From Pseudomonadota bacterium (GTDB taxonomy: Bacteria > Myxococcota_A > Bradymonadia > UBA4248): DNA of 34,239 nt. Positions 1 through 7,818 of the stretch are shown one piece after another. Both the position numbers and the translations under genes were made by a program. Under the pieces are notes generated by a model. That model was given only the letters and a program-made list of their open reading frames with translations. It had not been told where the DNA came from and made no database searches. Numbering within the stretch: position 1 is the stretch's first letter; the number at the start of each line of letters is the position of its first letter. The stretch is from NCBI GenBank assembly GCA_017464085.1, contig JAFUEE010000111.1, positions 1 through 34,239 on the forward strand, written 5' to 3'.

Positions 1-52
1 GGCGGTTGATGATTTGTTGGGGGCTTTGGTGTGTGGGATGTTTTGCGTTTGA
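1..52 (+). CDS. Possible 3' end of a plus-strand gene cut by the window edge
   Basis: Reading from base 2, an open frame of 16 codons ends at TGA 50-52 and gives AVDDLLGALVCGMFCV. It is followed four bases later by a strong hairpin (56-85), which is what one expects behind a plus-strand gene; the same hairpin type follows the plus-strand lipoprotein gene near 30050. Too short for any functional statement, and chance openness cannot be excluded. Confidence 0.3.
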   Translation, partial: AVDDLLGALVCGMFCV

Positions 53-55
53 TGT

Positions 56-86
56 AGAGACGTTCCGTGGAGACTGAACGTCTCTT
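56..86 (+). terminator. GACGTTC hairpin, probable terminator
   Basis: AGAGACGTTC (56-65) pairs perfectly with GAACGTCTCT (76-85) over a 10-base loop. A close relative lies near 30050-30072 behind another plus-strand gene, where it is followed by TTTT; a 10-bp version with one G-U pair lies at 161-184 (GAAGACGTTC / GAACGTTTTC). The T-tract here is only short, so termination is inferred from position and from the better copy. Confidence 0.45.
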
Positions 87-158
87 GCGCGTCGTATGCG
101 CAGCATAGACGCGCCCAGATAAAAAAAAGCGCCGTATGCGCGATAGGCGCATAGGCGC
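87..158. repeat. Two copies of the bulged TAT/ATA hairpin family
   Basis: Copy 1 (87-114): outer stem GCGCGTC/GACGCGC, unpaired G94, then TATGC-GCA-GCATA. Copy 2 (129-158): outer stem GCGCC/GGCGC, unpaired G134, then TATGCGC...GCGCATA. Copy 2 is preceded by A8 on the plus strand, so read on the minus strand it is a GC-rich hairpin followed by T8, a good factor-independent terminator for the barrel-protein gene ending at 187. The family recurs at 5871-5936, 8315-8396, 16309-16377, 20297-20381 and 29970-30110. Confidence 0.85.
121..158 (-). terminator. Terminator of the outer-membrane barrel gene
   Basis: On the minus strand the hairpin 158-129 is followed directly by eight T residues (128-121), about 30 bases after the stop codon of the gene ending at 187. 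Stem plus T-tract is the classical intrinsic terminator arrangement. Confidence 0.75.
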
Positions 159-186
159 GTGAAGACGTTCGTTGGAACGTTTTCGA

Positions 187-1314
187 TCAATAAGAGAATG
201 CCGCCGTAAACATGAATTTCGTGAAGTTCTTGGATGGGCTGACGGTATCGAACCAGGGGAAACGCAGTGTCTTGTTGTCGGCGGTTTTCCAAGGTTGCGT
301 GCTGACCATAGAGAGTGCCAGGGAAACGTATTTGATTGGGACGTATGTGAACGTGAGCGAGCCAGAGCTGTACTGTGAATGCCCGCGACCGACTTTTGCG
401 TATGGGCTGACGAATTCGTCATCTTTGGAGATGGTGCCGTTGTCATAAGTCCAGCCGTCTGCGACCGCGAGACCGACTGTCATGCCGAACTGCTTGATGA
501 ATTGATAATTGATGGCGAACTGATTTGCGAGTTCGATTTCGGTGAGTACGCCGCCGATGGCGACAGCGTGCGCGCCGAGGAGTTCTTCGCCAGTTGAGCG
601 AGAGAGGACATCGACTTCAGATGGGTCAAGCGTTGTACTCGTGTATTTGTGGAAGCTGTGCCCGTAAGTGATGCCATAGGCAAATGTGAACTTATCGAGT
701 GTAAAGCTTGCCGAGAGCGTAGGTGCAATCGTCGTGTAGAGATTGGTGTTGATGGACGCCGTCGAGGTCGGGAGGGTGAAACCGAGCGAAGCATCGAAAC
801 TGAGTTTGAAATCGCCGGATTTATAGCTCCAGATGTTGCGTGCGAGACCAATTTCGGAGTCGGCCCAACGGAATTCGTACTGTCCGTTTGTGCCGCCTGC
901 TTTGCTCATCCACTGGCTGAAACCGGTTTGAGCATAGATATCGACATCGATGACGGGAATCGTGTAGGTGCCTGCGACAGAGAACTTAAAGCGAGAGCGG
1001 ATGCGTTTGGCGTATTCATGCTTGGTGAATGCACCGAGACCGAGGTCGAAACCGAGTGTGGCGGCAACCGACCAGGATTTGTCGTCATCCTTTTTGTCTG
1101 AATCGTCTTTTTTGTCGCTGTTTTTGGCTTCTTCTGCCGGTTTTGCTTCGTCAGCGGACTTTGCGTCAGCGGGTTTTGCTTCGTCTGATTTGACGATATG
1201 GTGAAGTCCCGAAGTATCCTTAGAATCTGTATTGACAGCTTCCTGCGCCATGGCCGAGACGGGCAGGCTCAGTGAAGCCGCAAGTGCCATGAGTGTTGTG
1301 AGCCGTGTGTGCAT
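187..1314 (-). CDS. Outer-membrane beta-barrel protein with acidic/Lys-rich periplasmic linker
   Basis: 375 residues. A Sec signal peptide is clear (MHTRLTTLMALAASLSLPVSA-MAQ, cleavage near residue 23). Residues about 30-80 are a low-complexity Ala/Lys/Asp/Glu linker with repeats of the EAKPA and DKKDD type. From about residue 82 onward the chain is rich in alternating hydrophobic/polar beta strands with many Gly, Tyr and Thr, and it ends in FMFTAAFSY, a C-terminal aromatic residue typical of BAM-inserted barrels. No specific family is recognised: a porin- or transporter-like barrel is the likely class, substrate unknown. The gene has its own promoter (1405-1433) and terminator (121-158), so it looks monocistronic. 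The charged linker may lie in the periplasm or on the peptidoglycan (inference). Confidence 0.85.
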   Translation of the reverse strand: MHTRLTTLMALAASLSLPVSAMAQEAVNTDSKDTSGLHHIVKSDEAKPADAKSADEAKPAEEAKNSDKKDDSDKKDDDKSWSVAATLGFDLGLGAFTKHEYAKRIRSRFKFSVAGTYTIPVIDVDIYAQTGFSQWMSKAGGTNGQYEFRWADSEIGLARNIWSYKSGDFKLSFDASLGFTLPTSTASINTNLYTTIAPTLSASFTLDKFTFAYGITYGHSFHKYTSTTLDPSEVDVLSRSTGEELLGAHAVAIGGVLTEIELANQFAINYQFIKQFGMTVGLAVADGWTYDNGTISKDDEFVSPYAKVGRGHSQYSSGSLTFTYVPIKYVSLALSMVSTQPWKTADNKTLRFPWFDTVSPSKNFTKFMFTAAFSY

Positions 1315-1404
1315 GTTTTTGATCCTTATGTGTATAGCGCTGTCAATGATTTGGCTAATTTGTGCGACATGTGCGCAGAGGGCGCATCATGTGTTAGATA
1401 CAGA

Positions 1405-1433
1405 TTTGTATATATGCTCAGTGTGTTTGTCAA
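1405..1433 (-). promoter_or_regulatory. Sigma70-type promoter for the barrel protein gene
   Basis: On the minus strand TTGACA (1433-1428) is followed after 17 bases by TACAAA (1410-1405), about 90 bases before the ATG at 1314. The -35 is a perfect consensus; the -10 is weaker. The surrounding 1380-1540 segment is AT-rich. Confidence 0.55.
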
Positions 1434-1543
1434 GTAAATAGAAATATTATGCAAAAGAGGGGGATGTAAAAAGAGGCGCATTGTTCAAAATTCAAAATTT
1501 TTTGAGGAGTTTGAACAAAATTAAAGATATGCGAGTGATGTGC

Positions 1544-1568
1544 GCTCCGGAGCGAGGTGCTCCGGAGG
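1544..1568 (-). terminator. Palindromic hairpin behind the metallopeptidase gene
   Basis: CTCCGGAG occurs at 1545-1552 and 1560-1567 and can pair with itself over a short loop. It lies just downstream of the stop codon at 1580 of the minus-strand gene. There is no T-tract on the minus strand (there is a short one on the plus strand), so termination is only suggested. The remaining 1441-1540 bases hold only AT-rich sequence with a 7-bp inverted repeat (GTTCAAA/TTTGAAC). Confidence 0.35.
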
Positions 1569-1579
1569 TTTTGTCATGA

Positions 1580-3631
1580 TCAGAGTTTGACGCTGTAGAC
1601 GAAGCTGGTCTTAGGCATTCTGAGCATTCTTTCGCGGATAAGCGCGATGGGGACTTGTGAGTTATCGACGTGCTGCTGCTGGAGTTTGAGTAGAGCGTCT
1701 TTGTCGCCTTTTGCCTTGATCTGTGCGATGGCGGTCATGATGCGATTGACGGATTCCGGCATTTTGTCATAGTGGACGGTGAAAGCGCCTTTATCTGTGC
1801 CGTTTGCGGCCATGGCTTCTGGATCGAAAGTGAGTGCGCCGTCTTCCATGAGCATGCCGACCTGGATTGCAGCGAGTTGCGAGTAGGGCTGGATCTGTCC
1901 GCTGGCGGTTTTCATGCCGCGGGCGATATGGCCGAAAGCCCAATAGATGGCATACGCATAGCTGTTGTCGGCCATTTCCTGTGTGATGACGTTTTTCTGG
2001 ACGAGATAGGGCAGATACCAGAGTGCGGCGGTCTGAGCTTTGAATTCTTCGGCCATGGAAGCGAGGTTTCCGCCGAAGATTTCGTCATCGACCTTTCCAT
2101 TGACTTTATATTCATGCGCGGGGCCGAGGTTATGCGCGGCTTCGTGAATGATGGTGCTGAGGAGTTCGGGCATAGCGCCGGCGTTGAGGTGGCTGATGTC
2201 TGCCGCTGTGAAGAAAGAGGATGCGAGCGCGACGCGCTCTTTGAGTGTGTCGGCATCGGTATAGAGGTTGCTCATGGCGACTGTGCGTCCACGGCCTTCG
2301 TTGGCGACGGGGCCCCAGTTGGGAAGCGACTGACCGATGGTTGCGCCGAAACCGTCGCGGTCGTCGCCGCTGTTTGTCACGATGTCGATAAAGTCGGGGA
2401 GATGGAAGCTGACTGTGCGTTTTTCGTAGGGGGCGCCGGCGATTTTTGCGATCTGTTCTTCCATGTCTTGCTGAATCGGGGAGATTTTTTCCTGCCACTG
2501 GAGCGCATCAGGATTGATGCGTGCGAACGTGAGGTGGAAGCCGGCTTTGCGCGAGCAGGGTTCCCAATAGGTTTCGTCGGGGGCGCATCTGACGTACCAT
2601 GCGGAATTTGTGGAGTTCATCGCGGCCCAAGCTTCGTCGGCGGGATCCCAGTTGTTCGTGGTGAAGGCTTCTGCGGCAGCGGTGAGGTATTTGCGGAGGG
2701 CTTCTTCTTTGGGGGTATTCTCGAGCGCGGCGGCGGCTTCTTTGAGCGCGTCGCTGACGGCTTTCATTTCGTCTTTGAAGTATTCGGGATAAGGCACTGC
2801 TTTGAATGCGTTTCCGTCTTTAACGACAGCAGTGAATGGCGTGAGGAGCTCCTGTGCATTGGGCTGAGCGTCAAGTTTGGCGCAGAAATTTTCTTCTTTC
2901 TGAAGTTCTTCGGGATAGACGCCGACTGGAATTTTGGCATCTGTCGCGATGGCGCGGCAAGCGGGATCATCTTTCATTTTGGGGCTGCCGGCTTCGATGC
3001 CCCAGTTCCTGCGGGCCATGCTGCGCGAGAGGACATCGTCTTCGGGAATGAGCGCGAGAGCTTTGTCGAGGCCGGACTGCCGTGTATAGAGTGCATCGAT
3101 GGCTTTGCCGGCTTTGAGCATGGCGCGGACGAAATTCTTTTCGTCCTCCGGGCTCTTTGAAAAATCGGAAGCGACGAGCGTGGCTGCGCCCTGGTCGAGC
3201 TCTTCGGCGACTTTTTCGAGGCGTGCGCGTTCTTTTTCGTCTTCGATTTTTTTGCCCATGAGCGGGTCTTTCATCACCTCGACCATGCGTTTGTAGGTGT
3301 CGAGGAATTCAGGCGTGAAATTGCCGCTGTCATCTTTCCAGGTGAAGGAATCCGAGCCTGGGTAGAAATTGAGTGCCGCGAGAGCTTCCGGGCGCAGCGT
3401 TTTGCTTGGCGTTTCTTCGGAAATCCAGAAGACCGGCAGATTGAGGCGCACGGCGGCGCGGTTGAAGTCGAGCCTGTCGAGCTGGTCGAGCGCGACTTCC
3501 TGTTTGGCCTGAGCCTGTTCTGTCTGGGCTTCAGTATTGGGTTTCACGTTTTCTTCCTTTTTGTTGCAAGCGGAAACAGTGAGGAGCAGTGCTGCGGCAG
3601 CGGCTGCCCAGTATTTGAGATGATGTTTCAT
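1580..3631 (-). CDS. Lipoprotein zinc metallopeptidase, M49 (dipeptidyl peptidase III)-like
   Basis: 683 residues. The N-terminus has a lipoprotein signal (hydrophobic run ending LLLTVSAC, Cys at about 22), followed by a Lys/Glu/Gln-rich tether. The HExxH zinc motif sits late in the chain in IIHEAAHNLGPAHEY, followed about 30 residues later by SMAEEFKAQTAALW. An 'HE..H.LGP' motif followed by an 'EE.KA' helix is the pattern I know from bacterial M49-like (DPP III/Nudix-associated) peptidases, where the second motif gives the third zinc ligand. Canonical M49 has HExxxH, so this is the shorter HExxH variant. The likely role is an envelope-anchored peptidase acting on short peptides; substrate unknown. 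It starts 35 bases after the GNAT gene and could be co-transcribed with it. The Shine-Dalgarno is weak (GGAAA). Confidence 0.75.
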   Translation of the reverse strand: MKHHLKYWAAAAAALLLTVSACNKKEENVKPNTEAQTEQAQAKQEVALDQLDRLDFNRAAVRLNLPVFWISEETPSKTLRPEALAALNFYPGSDSFTWKDDSGNFTPEFLDTYKRMVEVMKDPLMGKKIEDEKERARLEKVAEELDQGAATLVASDFSKSPEDEKNFVRAMLKAGKAIDALYTRQSGLDKALALIPEDDVLSRSMARRNWGIEAGSPKMKDDPACRAIATDAKIPVGVYPEELQKEENFCAKLDAQPNAQELLTPFTAVVKDGNAFKAVPYPEYFKDEMKAVSDALKEAAAALENTPKEEALRKYLTAAAEAFTTNNWDPADEAWAAMNSTNSAWYVRCAPDETYWEPCSRKAGFHLTFARINPDALQWQEKISPIQQDMEEQIAKIAGAPYEKRTVSFHLPDFIDIVTNSGDDRDGFGATIGQSLPNWGPVANEGRGRTVAMSNLYTDADTLKERVALASSFFTAADISHLNAGAMPELLSTIIHEAAHNLGPAHEYKVNGKVDDEIFGGNLASMAEEFKAQTAALWYLPYLVQKNVITQEMADNSYAYAIYWAFGHIARGMKTASGQIQPYSQLAAIQVGMLMEDGALTFDPEAMAANGTDKGAFTVHYDKMPESVNRIMTAIAQIKAKGDKDALLKLQQQHVDNSQVPIALIRERMLRMPKTSFVYSVKL

Positions 3632-3666
3632 GAGTTTTCCATAGCTATGACGGCCTGGATGGCCGG

Positions 3667-4215
3667 TTAGGATTTTGGATTCTTCCAGCGCGGGTCATTC
3701 GGGCGTATGACTTCGCCGATGGGCCGTGGCGGTTTGAGGTCGAGGGTCATCTGTACGATGAACCGTCCTGTATTTGGGGCAAAAAAAACGCGCCGTTTGC
3801 GAAAGCCGATCTTGTGGAAACAGCCTTGCGCGCGCTTGTTATTGGCATAAGTTTCGAGGAGGACGCGGCCGATGCCTTTTGTCGCAAGGATGAGCGTGAA
3901 CTGCTTGATGGCTTCATAGCCATAGCCGTGCCCCCAGTATTGCGGGTCTGCGATGACGATTCCCAGTGTGCACTGGCATGTCCGCCTGATATATTCTCTC
4001 GCGGTGATCGTGCCTACGGGCTCTCCGTTGACGACGATGATTCTTTCCAAAATCTCCCCTTCGGTTTGCGCGCACAGTCTTCCGTATGCGTAATCGTTCA
4101 GGGAGAGCTCGTGGTGCTCGTCATCGGCCCAATAGACGACCTCATCGAGGAAGCGCTTTTCGTAGAAGTGCGCATAGTCTTCGAAAGTCGGGATCTTTAG
4201 CGAAACAGCGGACAT
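3667..4215 (-). CDS. GNAT-family N-acetyltransferase (RimJ/RimL-like)
   Basis: 182 residues. The acetyl-CoA binding motif A is visible as LGIVIADPQYWGHGYGYEA (the Q/RxxGxG/A loop is YWGHGYG), followed by motif B with LLETYANNKRAQGCFHKIGF, where the 'N..A...Y/F.K.GF' pattern is typical for RimJ/RimL-type GNATs. Family members acetylate amines such as ribosomal-protein N-termini, polyamines or drugs; the substrate cannot be deduced. The C-terminal 20 residues are Pro/Arg-rich. It lies 131 bases after asnS on the same strand and 35 bases before the metallopeptidase gene. No clear Shine-Dalgarno precedes the ATG. Confidence 0.85.
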   Translation of the reverse strand: MSAVSLKIPTFEDYAHFYEKRFLDEVVYWADDEHHELSLNDYAYGRLCAQTEGEILERIIVVNGEPVGTITAREYIRRTCQCTLGIVIADPQYWGHGYGYEAIKQFTLILATKGIGRVLLETYANNKRAQGCFHKIGFRKRRVFFAPNTGRFIVQMTLDLKPPRPIGEVIRPNDPRWKNPKS

Positions 4216-4346
4216 GAAGCTTTATTGGCCGCGCGCGGTGCCATGAGTTCTGTGGGACTTGTGTCACTGCGAGGCGGTTTGAGTGGGAAATGCGCCCGTG
4301 CCCCGAGCATAGGCTTGCAGGGGGCATTCGGGTGAAGGGATGGTGA

Positions 4347-5750
4347 TTAGAATGCGATCTGTCGCGGTGCGCGCGGGAACGGGATGACGTCGCGGATATT
4401 GTCGATGCCCGTGGCGTACATCATGGCGCGCTCGAAGCCGAGGCCGAAGCCTGCGTGCGGCACGGTGCCATAACGGCGCAGATCCCTGTACCACCAGTAG
4501 TCTTCCTTGACCATGCCGAGCTCGTCCATGCGGCGGTCAAAGTAATCGAGCCGTTCTTCGCGCTGGCTGCCGCCGATCATTTCGCCGATGCCCGGGACGA
4601 GGACGTCCATGGCCGCGACGGTCTTGTTGTCGTCGTTCATGCGCATATAGAATGCTTTGATTTCTTTTGGGTAGTTGATGACAGCGACGGGGCCGCCGAC
4701 GACTTTTTCGGTCAGTGCGCGCTCGTGTTCGGTCTGCATGTCCATGCCCCAGAAGACATCGAAATCGAATTTCTGGTCGAGTTTCTGGAGGCGCGCGACG
4801 GCTTCGGTATAATCCATGACCGTGAGCTTTGAATTGACGAGCGTCTCGAGGCGCTTGATGCAGTCTTTGTCGACGCGCTGCTGGAAGAATTCCATATCAT
4901 CGGCGCGTTCGTCGAGGACGGCTTTGAAGATATGCTGGATGAACGCCCACGCGAGTTCTGCGTCATCGTGGAGGTCCGCGAAAGCGATTTCGGGCTCGAC
5001 CATCCAGAATTCGGAGAGGTGACGGCGCGTATTTGAATTTTCAGCGCGGAACGTAGGTCCGAAAGTATAGACGCGCGTGAGCGCGGTGGCATACGTCTCG
5101 ACGTTGAGCTGACCGGATACGGTCAGATGCGCAGGTTTTCCAAAGAAATCCTGGCTGTAATCGATGTCTCCATTTTCGAGGCGCGGCATATTGGCGAAGT
5201 CGAGCGTGGAGACTCGGAACATGTCGCCTGCGCCTTCGCAGTCGCTGCCCGTGATGAGCGGCGTGTGCACCCAGTAGAACTGGCGTTCATTGAAGAACTG
5301 GTGGACGGCCATCGAGAGCGTGTGCCGGATGCGTGCCACGGCGCCAAAGAGGTTTGTCCTGGGGCGCAGATGCGCGACTTCGCGCAGAAATTCGCGCGTG
5401 TGAGGTTTGGGCTGGATCGGGTAGGAGTTGGGATCATCGACCCATCCGACGACCTCGACGTTGTCCGCGATGACTTCGTGAGCCTGTTTGCCGCCTTCGG
5501 AGGCGACGAGTTTGCCCGTGATGCGGACCGCGCAGCCGCAGGTGATGCGCGTCACATCGGATGCATAGTTTGCGAGCGTGTCGTTGGCGACGATCTGGAG
5601 CGTGGCAAAGCAGGTGCCGTCGCTGACATTGATAAACGAAAATGATTTGGAGTTGCGAATGGTGCGCACCCAGCCTTCAATGACGACGCTTTCGCCAACG
5701 GCGATGCGCCCGGCCTGGATGTCTTTGATCATGGTGACTTGACTGGACAT
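4347..5750 (-). CDS. asnS: Asparaginyl-tRNA synthetase
   Basis: 467 residues, the normal length for bacterial AsnRS. It charges tRNA-Asn with asparagine in the cytoplasm. The N-terminal OB-fold anticodon-binding domain (about residues 10-105) contains [19 protein letters not shown]. The class II core follows: motif 2 as [21 protein letters not shown] and motif 3 as [15 protein letters not shown], ending in [16 protein letters not shown]. Asn- rather than Asp-specificity is inferred from overall similarity, in particular the [12 protein letters not shown] segment. The ATG at 5750 is preceded by GGGAG. A hairpin with a short T-run (5761-5789) lies just upstream. Confidence 0.97.
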   Translation of the reverse strand: MSSQVTMIKDIQAGRIAVGESVVIEGWVRTIRNSKSFSFINVSDGTCFATLQIVANDTLANYASDVTRITCGCAVRITGKLVASEGGKQAHEVIADNVEVVGWVDDPNSYPIQPKPHTREFLREVAHLRPRTNLFGAVARIRHTLSMAVHQFFNERQFYWVHTPLITGSDCEGAGDMFRVSTLDFANMPRLENGDIDYSQDFFGKPAHLTVSGQLNVETYATALTRVYTFGPTFRAENSNTRRHLSEFWMVEPEIAFADLHDDAELAWAFIQHIFKAVLDERADDMEFFQQRVDKDCIKRLETLVNSKLTVMDYTEAVARLQKLDQKFDFDVFWGMDMQTEHERALTEKVVGGPVAVINYPKEIKAFYMRMNDDNKTVAAMDVLVPGIGEMIGGSQREERLDYFDRRMDELGMVKEDYWWYRDLRRYGTVPHAGFGLGFERAMMYATGIDNIRDVIPFPRAPRQIAF

Positions 5751-5760
5751 GGATTCTCCC

Positions 5761-5789
5761 GGAAAAATCGGGCTTCGAAATGAAAGCCC
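5761..5789 (-). promoter_or_regulatory. Hairpin with T-run in the asnS leader
   Basis: On the minus strand GGGCTT (5789-5784) pairs with AAGCCC (5775-5770) over an 8-base loop and is followed by GATTTTTCC, immediately before the asnS Shine-Dalgarno. It could be a weak attenuator, but I see no T-box or leader peptide, so the role is uncertain. Confidence 0.25.
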
Positions 5790-5862
5790 TTTCTTGAAGC
5801 GGCGTTTTTTACACCATGCGGATGTTTTTTTTCAAGAATATGTATGCAGGTGTGGGCATATC

Positions 5863-5900
5863 AAAAAAAAGCGCCGCGTATGCCGCAGGCATAGCGGCGC
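5863..5900 (-). terminator. Intrinsic terminator of sppA
   Basis: On the minus strand a perfect GC-rich hairpin (5900-5871, outer stem GCGCCGC/GCGGCGC) is followed by T8 (5870-5863), about 40 bases after the sppA stop at 5941. It is also a member of the bulged TAT/ATA repeat family. Confidence 0.8.
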
Positions 5901-5936
5901 GCGCTGGCCGTATGCGCGAATGCGCATAGGCTGCGC
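5871..5936. repeat. Two copies of the bulged TAT/ATA hairpin family
   Basis: Copy 3 (5871-5900): GCGCCGC, bulged G5878, TATGCC-GCA-GGCATA, GCGGCGC. Copy 4 (5903-5936): GCC, bulged G5910, TATGCGC-loop-GCGCATA, GGC with further imperfect pairing outside. Both lie between asnS and sppA. Confidence 0.85.
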
Positions 5937-5940
5937 CTTG

Positions 5941-6882
5941 TCAGCGTCCCACATAGAGGAATTTGAATGATTCGGGGCTCTGGATGGCCTGCTGTGCCGT
6001 CGTGCGCACGGAATCTGCGACGCCGCTGACGCCATCCTTGAGCAGCGCTGACAGAATCGCGTCCGTGTCTTTTTTGGGGTAGATGAGCGTGTGCTTGCCT
6101 TCCATGCCGGCCTGAGCTTTGAGGTCTGCGATGGCTGCCTGCATGCCGCCGAGAGCGTCGACGAGGCCGAGTTTATGCGCCTCTCTCCCGGTCCAGACTC
6201 TCCCGTCCGCGATCTGCGTCACCTTTTCCTTGGGGAGGTTTCGCGCGTCGGAAACATGTGTGACGAACTGGTCGAGGATTTCGAGGCCGAGAGAAGTGAA
6301 GTATGCGCTGTCGGTCTCGTTGAATTCGCGGTAGGGGGAGCCGGCGTCCTTGAGCGCGCCAGTCTTGATGGTGTGGACCTTGACTTTGATGACTTCCATG
6401 AGGTCCTTGAATTCCATGACCTGGGAGATGACGCCGATCGAGCCGGTAAGCGTGCCGGGATTTGCGAAGATCTTGGGGCCCGCGCATGCGACATAGTAGC
6501 CGCCGGATGCCGCCATGTCGCCCATGGAAATGACGACAGGCTTCTGGATGCCGCGTATGGCCTCGACCATTTCCTGGCTTGCGGAGACCGAGCCGCCAGG
6601 GGAGTCGATGCGGACCAGTATGGCCTTGACCTGCTCATTGTCAGAGAAATCCTGAATGGTGCGCACGGTCTGATCGGCGCTTTCGATCGCGCCTTTGATC
6701 TCGACGACACCGATGCCGTTTTCCGCGACGAGGTCGCCGGACGCGAGCGTCGCCACTGCGCTCATGCAGATCAGGAAGATGAGGAAAAAGAACGCGAGAA
6801 TGCCGATGACGATGCCGATGGAGATTTTTTCGCTGCTGCGTGCGTTGCTTTCCTGCGCGGGCGTGTCTTTGGTCTCGTTCAA
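5941..6882 (-). CDS. sppA: Signal peptide peptidase SppA (S49 serine peptidase)
   Basis: 313 residues, the short one-domain form. One N-terminal membrane anchor (about residues 23-50, SIGIVIGILAFFFLIFLICM) places the catalytic domain outside the cytoplasmic membrane. The nucleophile Ser is in MAASGGYYVACAG and the general-base Lys in HTIKTGALKDAGSPYRE, the Ser/Lys dyad of S49 peptidases; the upstream strand IDSPGGSVSASQ is also typical. It degrades leftover signal peptides in the membrane. The start is TTG at 6882, chosen because AAAGGAG lies 7 bases upstream. A candidate RNA with its own terminator lies directly upstream (6955-7182), and a terminator follows. Confidence 0.95.
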   Translation of the reverse strand: MNETKDTPAQESNARSSEKISIGIVIGILAFFFLIFLICMSAVATLASGDLVAENGIGVVEIKGAIESADQTVRTIQDFSDNEQVKAILVRIDSPGGSVSASQEMVEAIRGIQKPVVISMGDMAASGGYYVACAGPKIFANPGTLTGSIGVISQVMEFKDLMEVIKVKVHTIKTGALKDAGSPYREFNETDSAYFTSLGLEILDQFVTHVSDARNLPKEKVTQIADGRVWTGREAHKLGLVDALGGMQAAIADLKAQAGMEGKHTLIYPKKDTDAILSALLKDGVSGVADSVRTTAQQAIQSPESFKFLYVGR

Positions 6883-6954
6883 TTTAAAACTCCTTTGGGG
6901 CTTTTCCGCCGTGCCGATGCGCGAGCCGGACGTGCTTTGACCGGGCCTGAATAC

Positions 6955-7182
6955 AGAAAAAGAGACTCAAAGCGGTGAGTCTCTTCTTCTGCTCGTCATC
7001 TCGACTTCCTGTCGGAGCTGAACATCCATGTTCATGACGAAAATCAAGGGATATCTGGACCGTCCCTGGCCCGGGGAACATCCGTGTCTGATATCCCGGT
7101 GCGGCTGGCGGGGTGCTGAGCCGCGAAGTTTTGCCATCCTTAGCGATGCGCTGAACGGCGAATGTGACCACTCAGTGCGGAA
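6955..7182 (-). ncRNA. Candidate structured RNA upstream of sppA (sRNA or leader)
   Basis: About 228 nt on the minus strand between a promoter-like sequence (7189-7215) and a good intrinsic terminator (6957-6984), with no convincing ORF. Read 5' to 3' on the minus strand the segment is dense in local helices: AGCG-CAT-CGCT; GCGGCT/AGCCGC; GGGATATC/GATATCCC enclosing TCCC/GGGA; and CGTCAT/ATGACG enclosing TGAACAT-GG-ATGTTCA plus GAC/GTC. The last set makes a three-way-junction shape. I recognise no 6S, tmRNA, SRP, RNase P or known riboswitch core. It could be an independent sRNA, or a cis-regulatory leader controlling read-through into sppA, whose TTG start lies about 75 bases after the terminator. 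Confidence 0.5.
6957..6984 (-). terminator. Intrinsic terminator of the candidate RNA
   Basis: AGAGACTCA (6984-6976 on the minus strand) pairs perfectly with TGAGTCTCT (6969-6961) over a 6-base loop, followed by TTTT. It ends the structured RNA or attenuates transcription into sppA. Confidence 0.75.
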
Positions 7183-7188
7183 AGGGTG

Positions 7189-7215
7189 ATACTACAATCG
7201 GGAGGGGAAGTGCAA
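7189..7215 (-). promoter_or_regulatory. Promoter-like sequence for the candidate RNA
   Basis: Minus strand TTGCAC (7215-7210) and TAGTAT (7194-7189) with a 15-base spacer; shifting the -35 by one or two bases gives a 16-17 spacer. The AT-rich stretch 7215-7270 upstream could act as an UP element. Moderate match only. Confidence 0.4.
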
Positions 7216-7316
7216 GAATAAAATTCAAAATTCTTTAAGTTTTGTGAATAAAATTCATAAAAACTTAATAGATTCCGAGCGTCGTATGCTCAATCGTGCG
7301 AGTGTGCGTGCAGTGT

Positions 7317-7799
7317 CTAAATGGGGGCATTGAAATCGATCCTCCCGTAAGCCTGTTTGAGCTTCTCGCTTTTAGCGATGAAGATGCCTTCCTGGACGGC
7401 ATCGAGCGCTTCCTGCCATCGTTTTGCGTCCCAGAGTTCGACGTGCCCGCGCTGCCCGATCCAGACGACATCTTTTTCGAGCCCGGCGAATTTTCTCAGC
7501 GAAGCGACGTTGATGCGGCCCTGCGCGTCAAGCTGGCATTCGAGCGAATTTGCGCCGAAAAAGCGGTCGAGCAGGTCTGCGTCGTCGCCGGGGAGCGCGC
7601 AGTATCTGCGCTGGAAATCGTCGAAACCCTCCTTGGAGAAAACGAAAAGCTGGCTTGAAAGCCCATAAGTCACGACGAGTTCTTCTCCGGTATAGTCTTC
7701 GCGCACGCCGAGCAGTGCTTCCCTGAATTTTTTGGGAACTGCCACGCGCCCTTTGGAATCAAGGGTGTGTTCGTATGTGCCGCGAAAAAAGACGCTCAA
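7317..7799 (-). CDS. mraZ: Transcriptional regulator MraZ
   Basis: 160 residues with the TTG start at 7799. MraZ is a ring-forming DNA-binding protein with two AbrB/SpoVT-like halves. Half 1 has FRGTYEHTLDSKGRVAVPKKF and half 2 has CQLDAQGRINVASLRKFAG, the duplicated 'D..GR..vp..lR' signature. A longer frame begins at ATG 7865, but MraZ proteins start just before the F.G.Y.H motif, AGGTG precedes TTG 7799, and an operator-like site sits inside the extra segment, so TTG is preferred. MraZ normally opens the dcw cell-division cluster before rsmH (mraW). Here it stands alone: the next gene downstream is sppA behind the candidate RNA. It normally binds repeated TGGGN boxes and represses its own promoter. 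Confidence 0.93.
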   Translation of the reverse strand: MSVFFRGTYEHTLDSKGRVAVPKKFREALLGVREDYTGEELVVTYGLSSQLFVFSKEGFDDFQRRYCALPGDDADLLDRFFGANSLECQLDAQGRINVASLRKFAGLEKDVVWIGQRGHVELWDAKRWQEALDAVQEGIFIAKSEKLKQAYGRIDFNAPI

Positions 7800-7818
7800 G
7801 ATATCACCTGTACGAAAA

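Noticed and set aside
1772-3160. Long plus-strand ORF of 462 codons opposite the metallopeptidase gene
   Set aside because: Shadow frame of a real gene: no Shine-Dalgarno, biased Cys/Phe/Gly composition, while the minus-strand protein has a lipobox and zinc motif.
6884-7171. 95-codon ORF upstream of sppA
   Set aside because: No Shine-Dalgarno or recognisable motif; it overlaps a strong intrinsic terminator and the helices of the candidate RNA.
6955-7182. 6S RNA, SRP RNA or tmRNA
   Set aside because: No SRP tetraloop/GGAA core, no tRNA-like ends or tag frame, and no single long bulged rod as in 6S RNA could be drawn by eye; left as an unnamed candidate.
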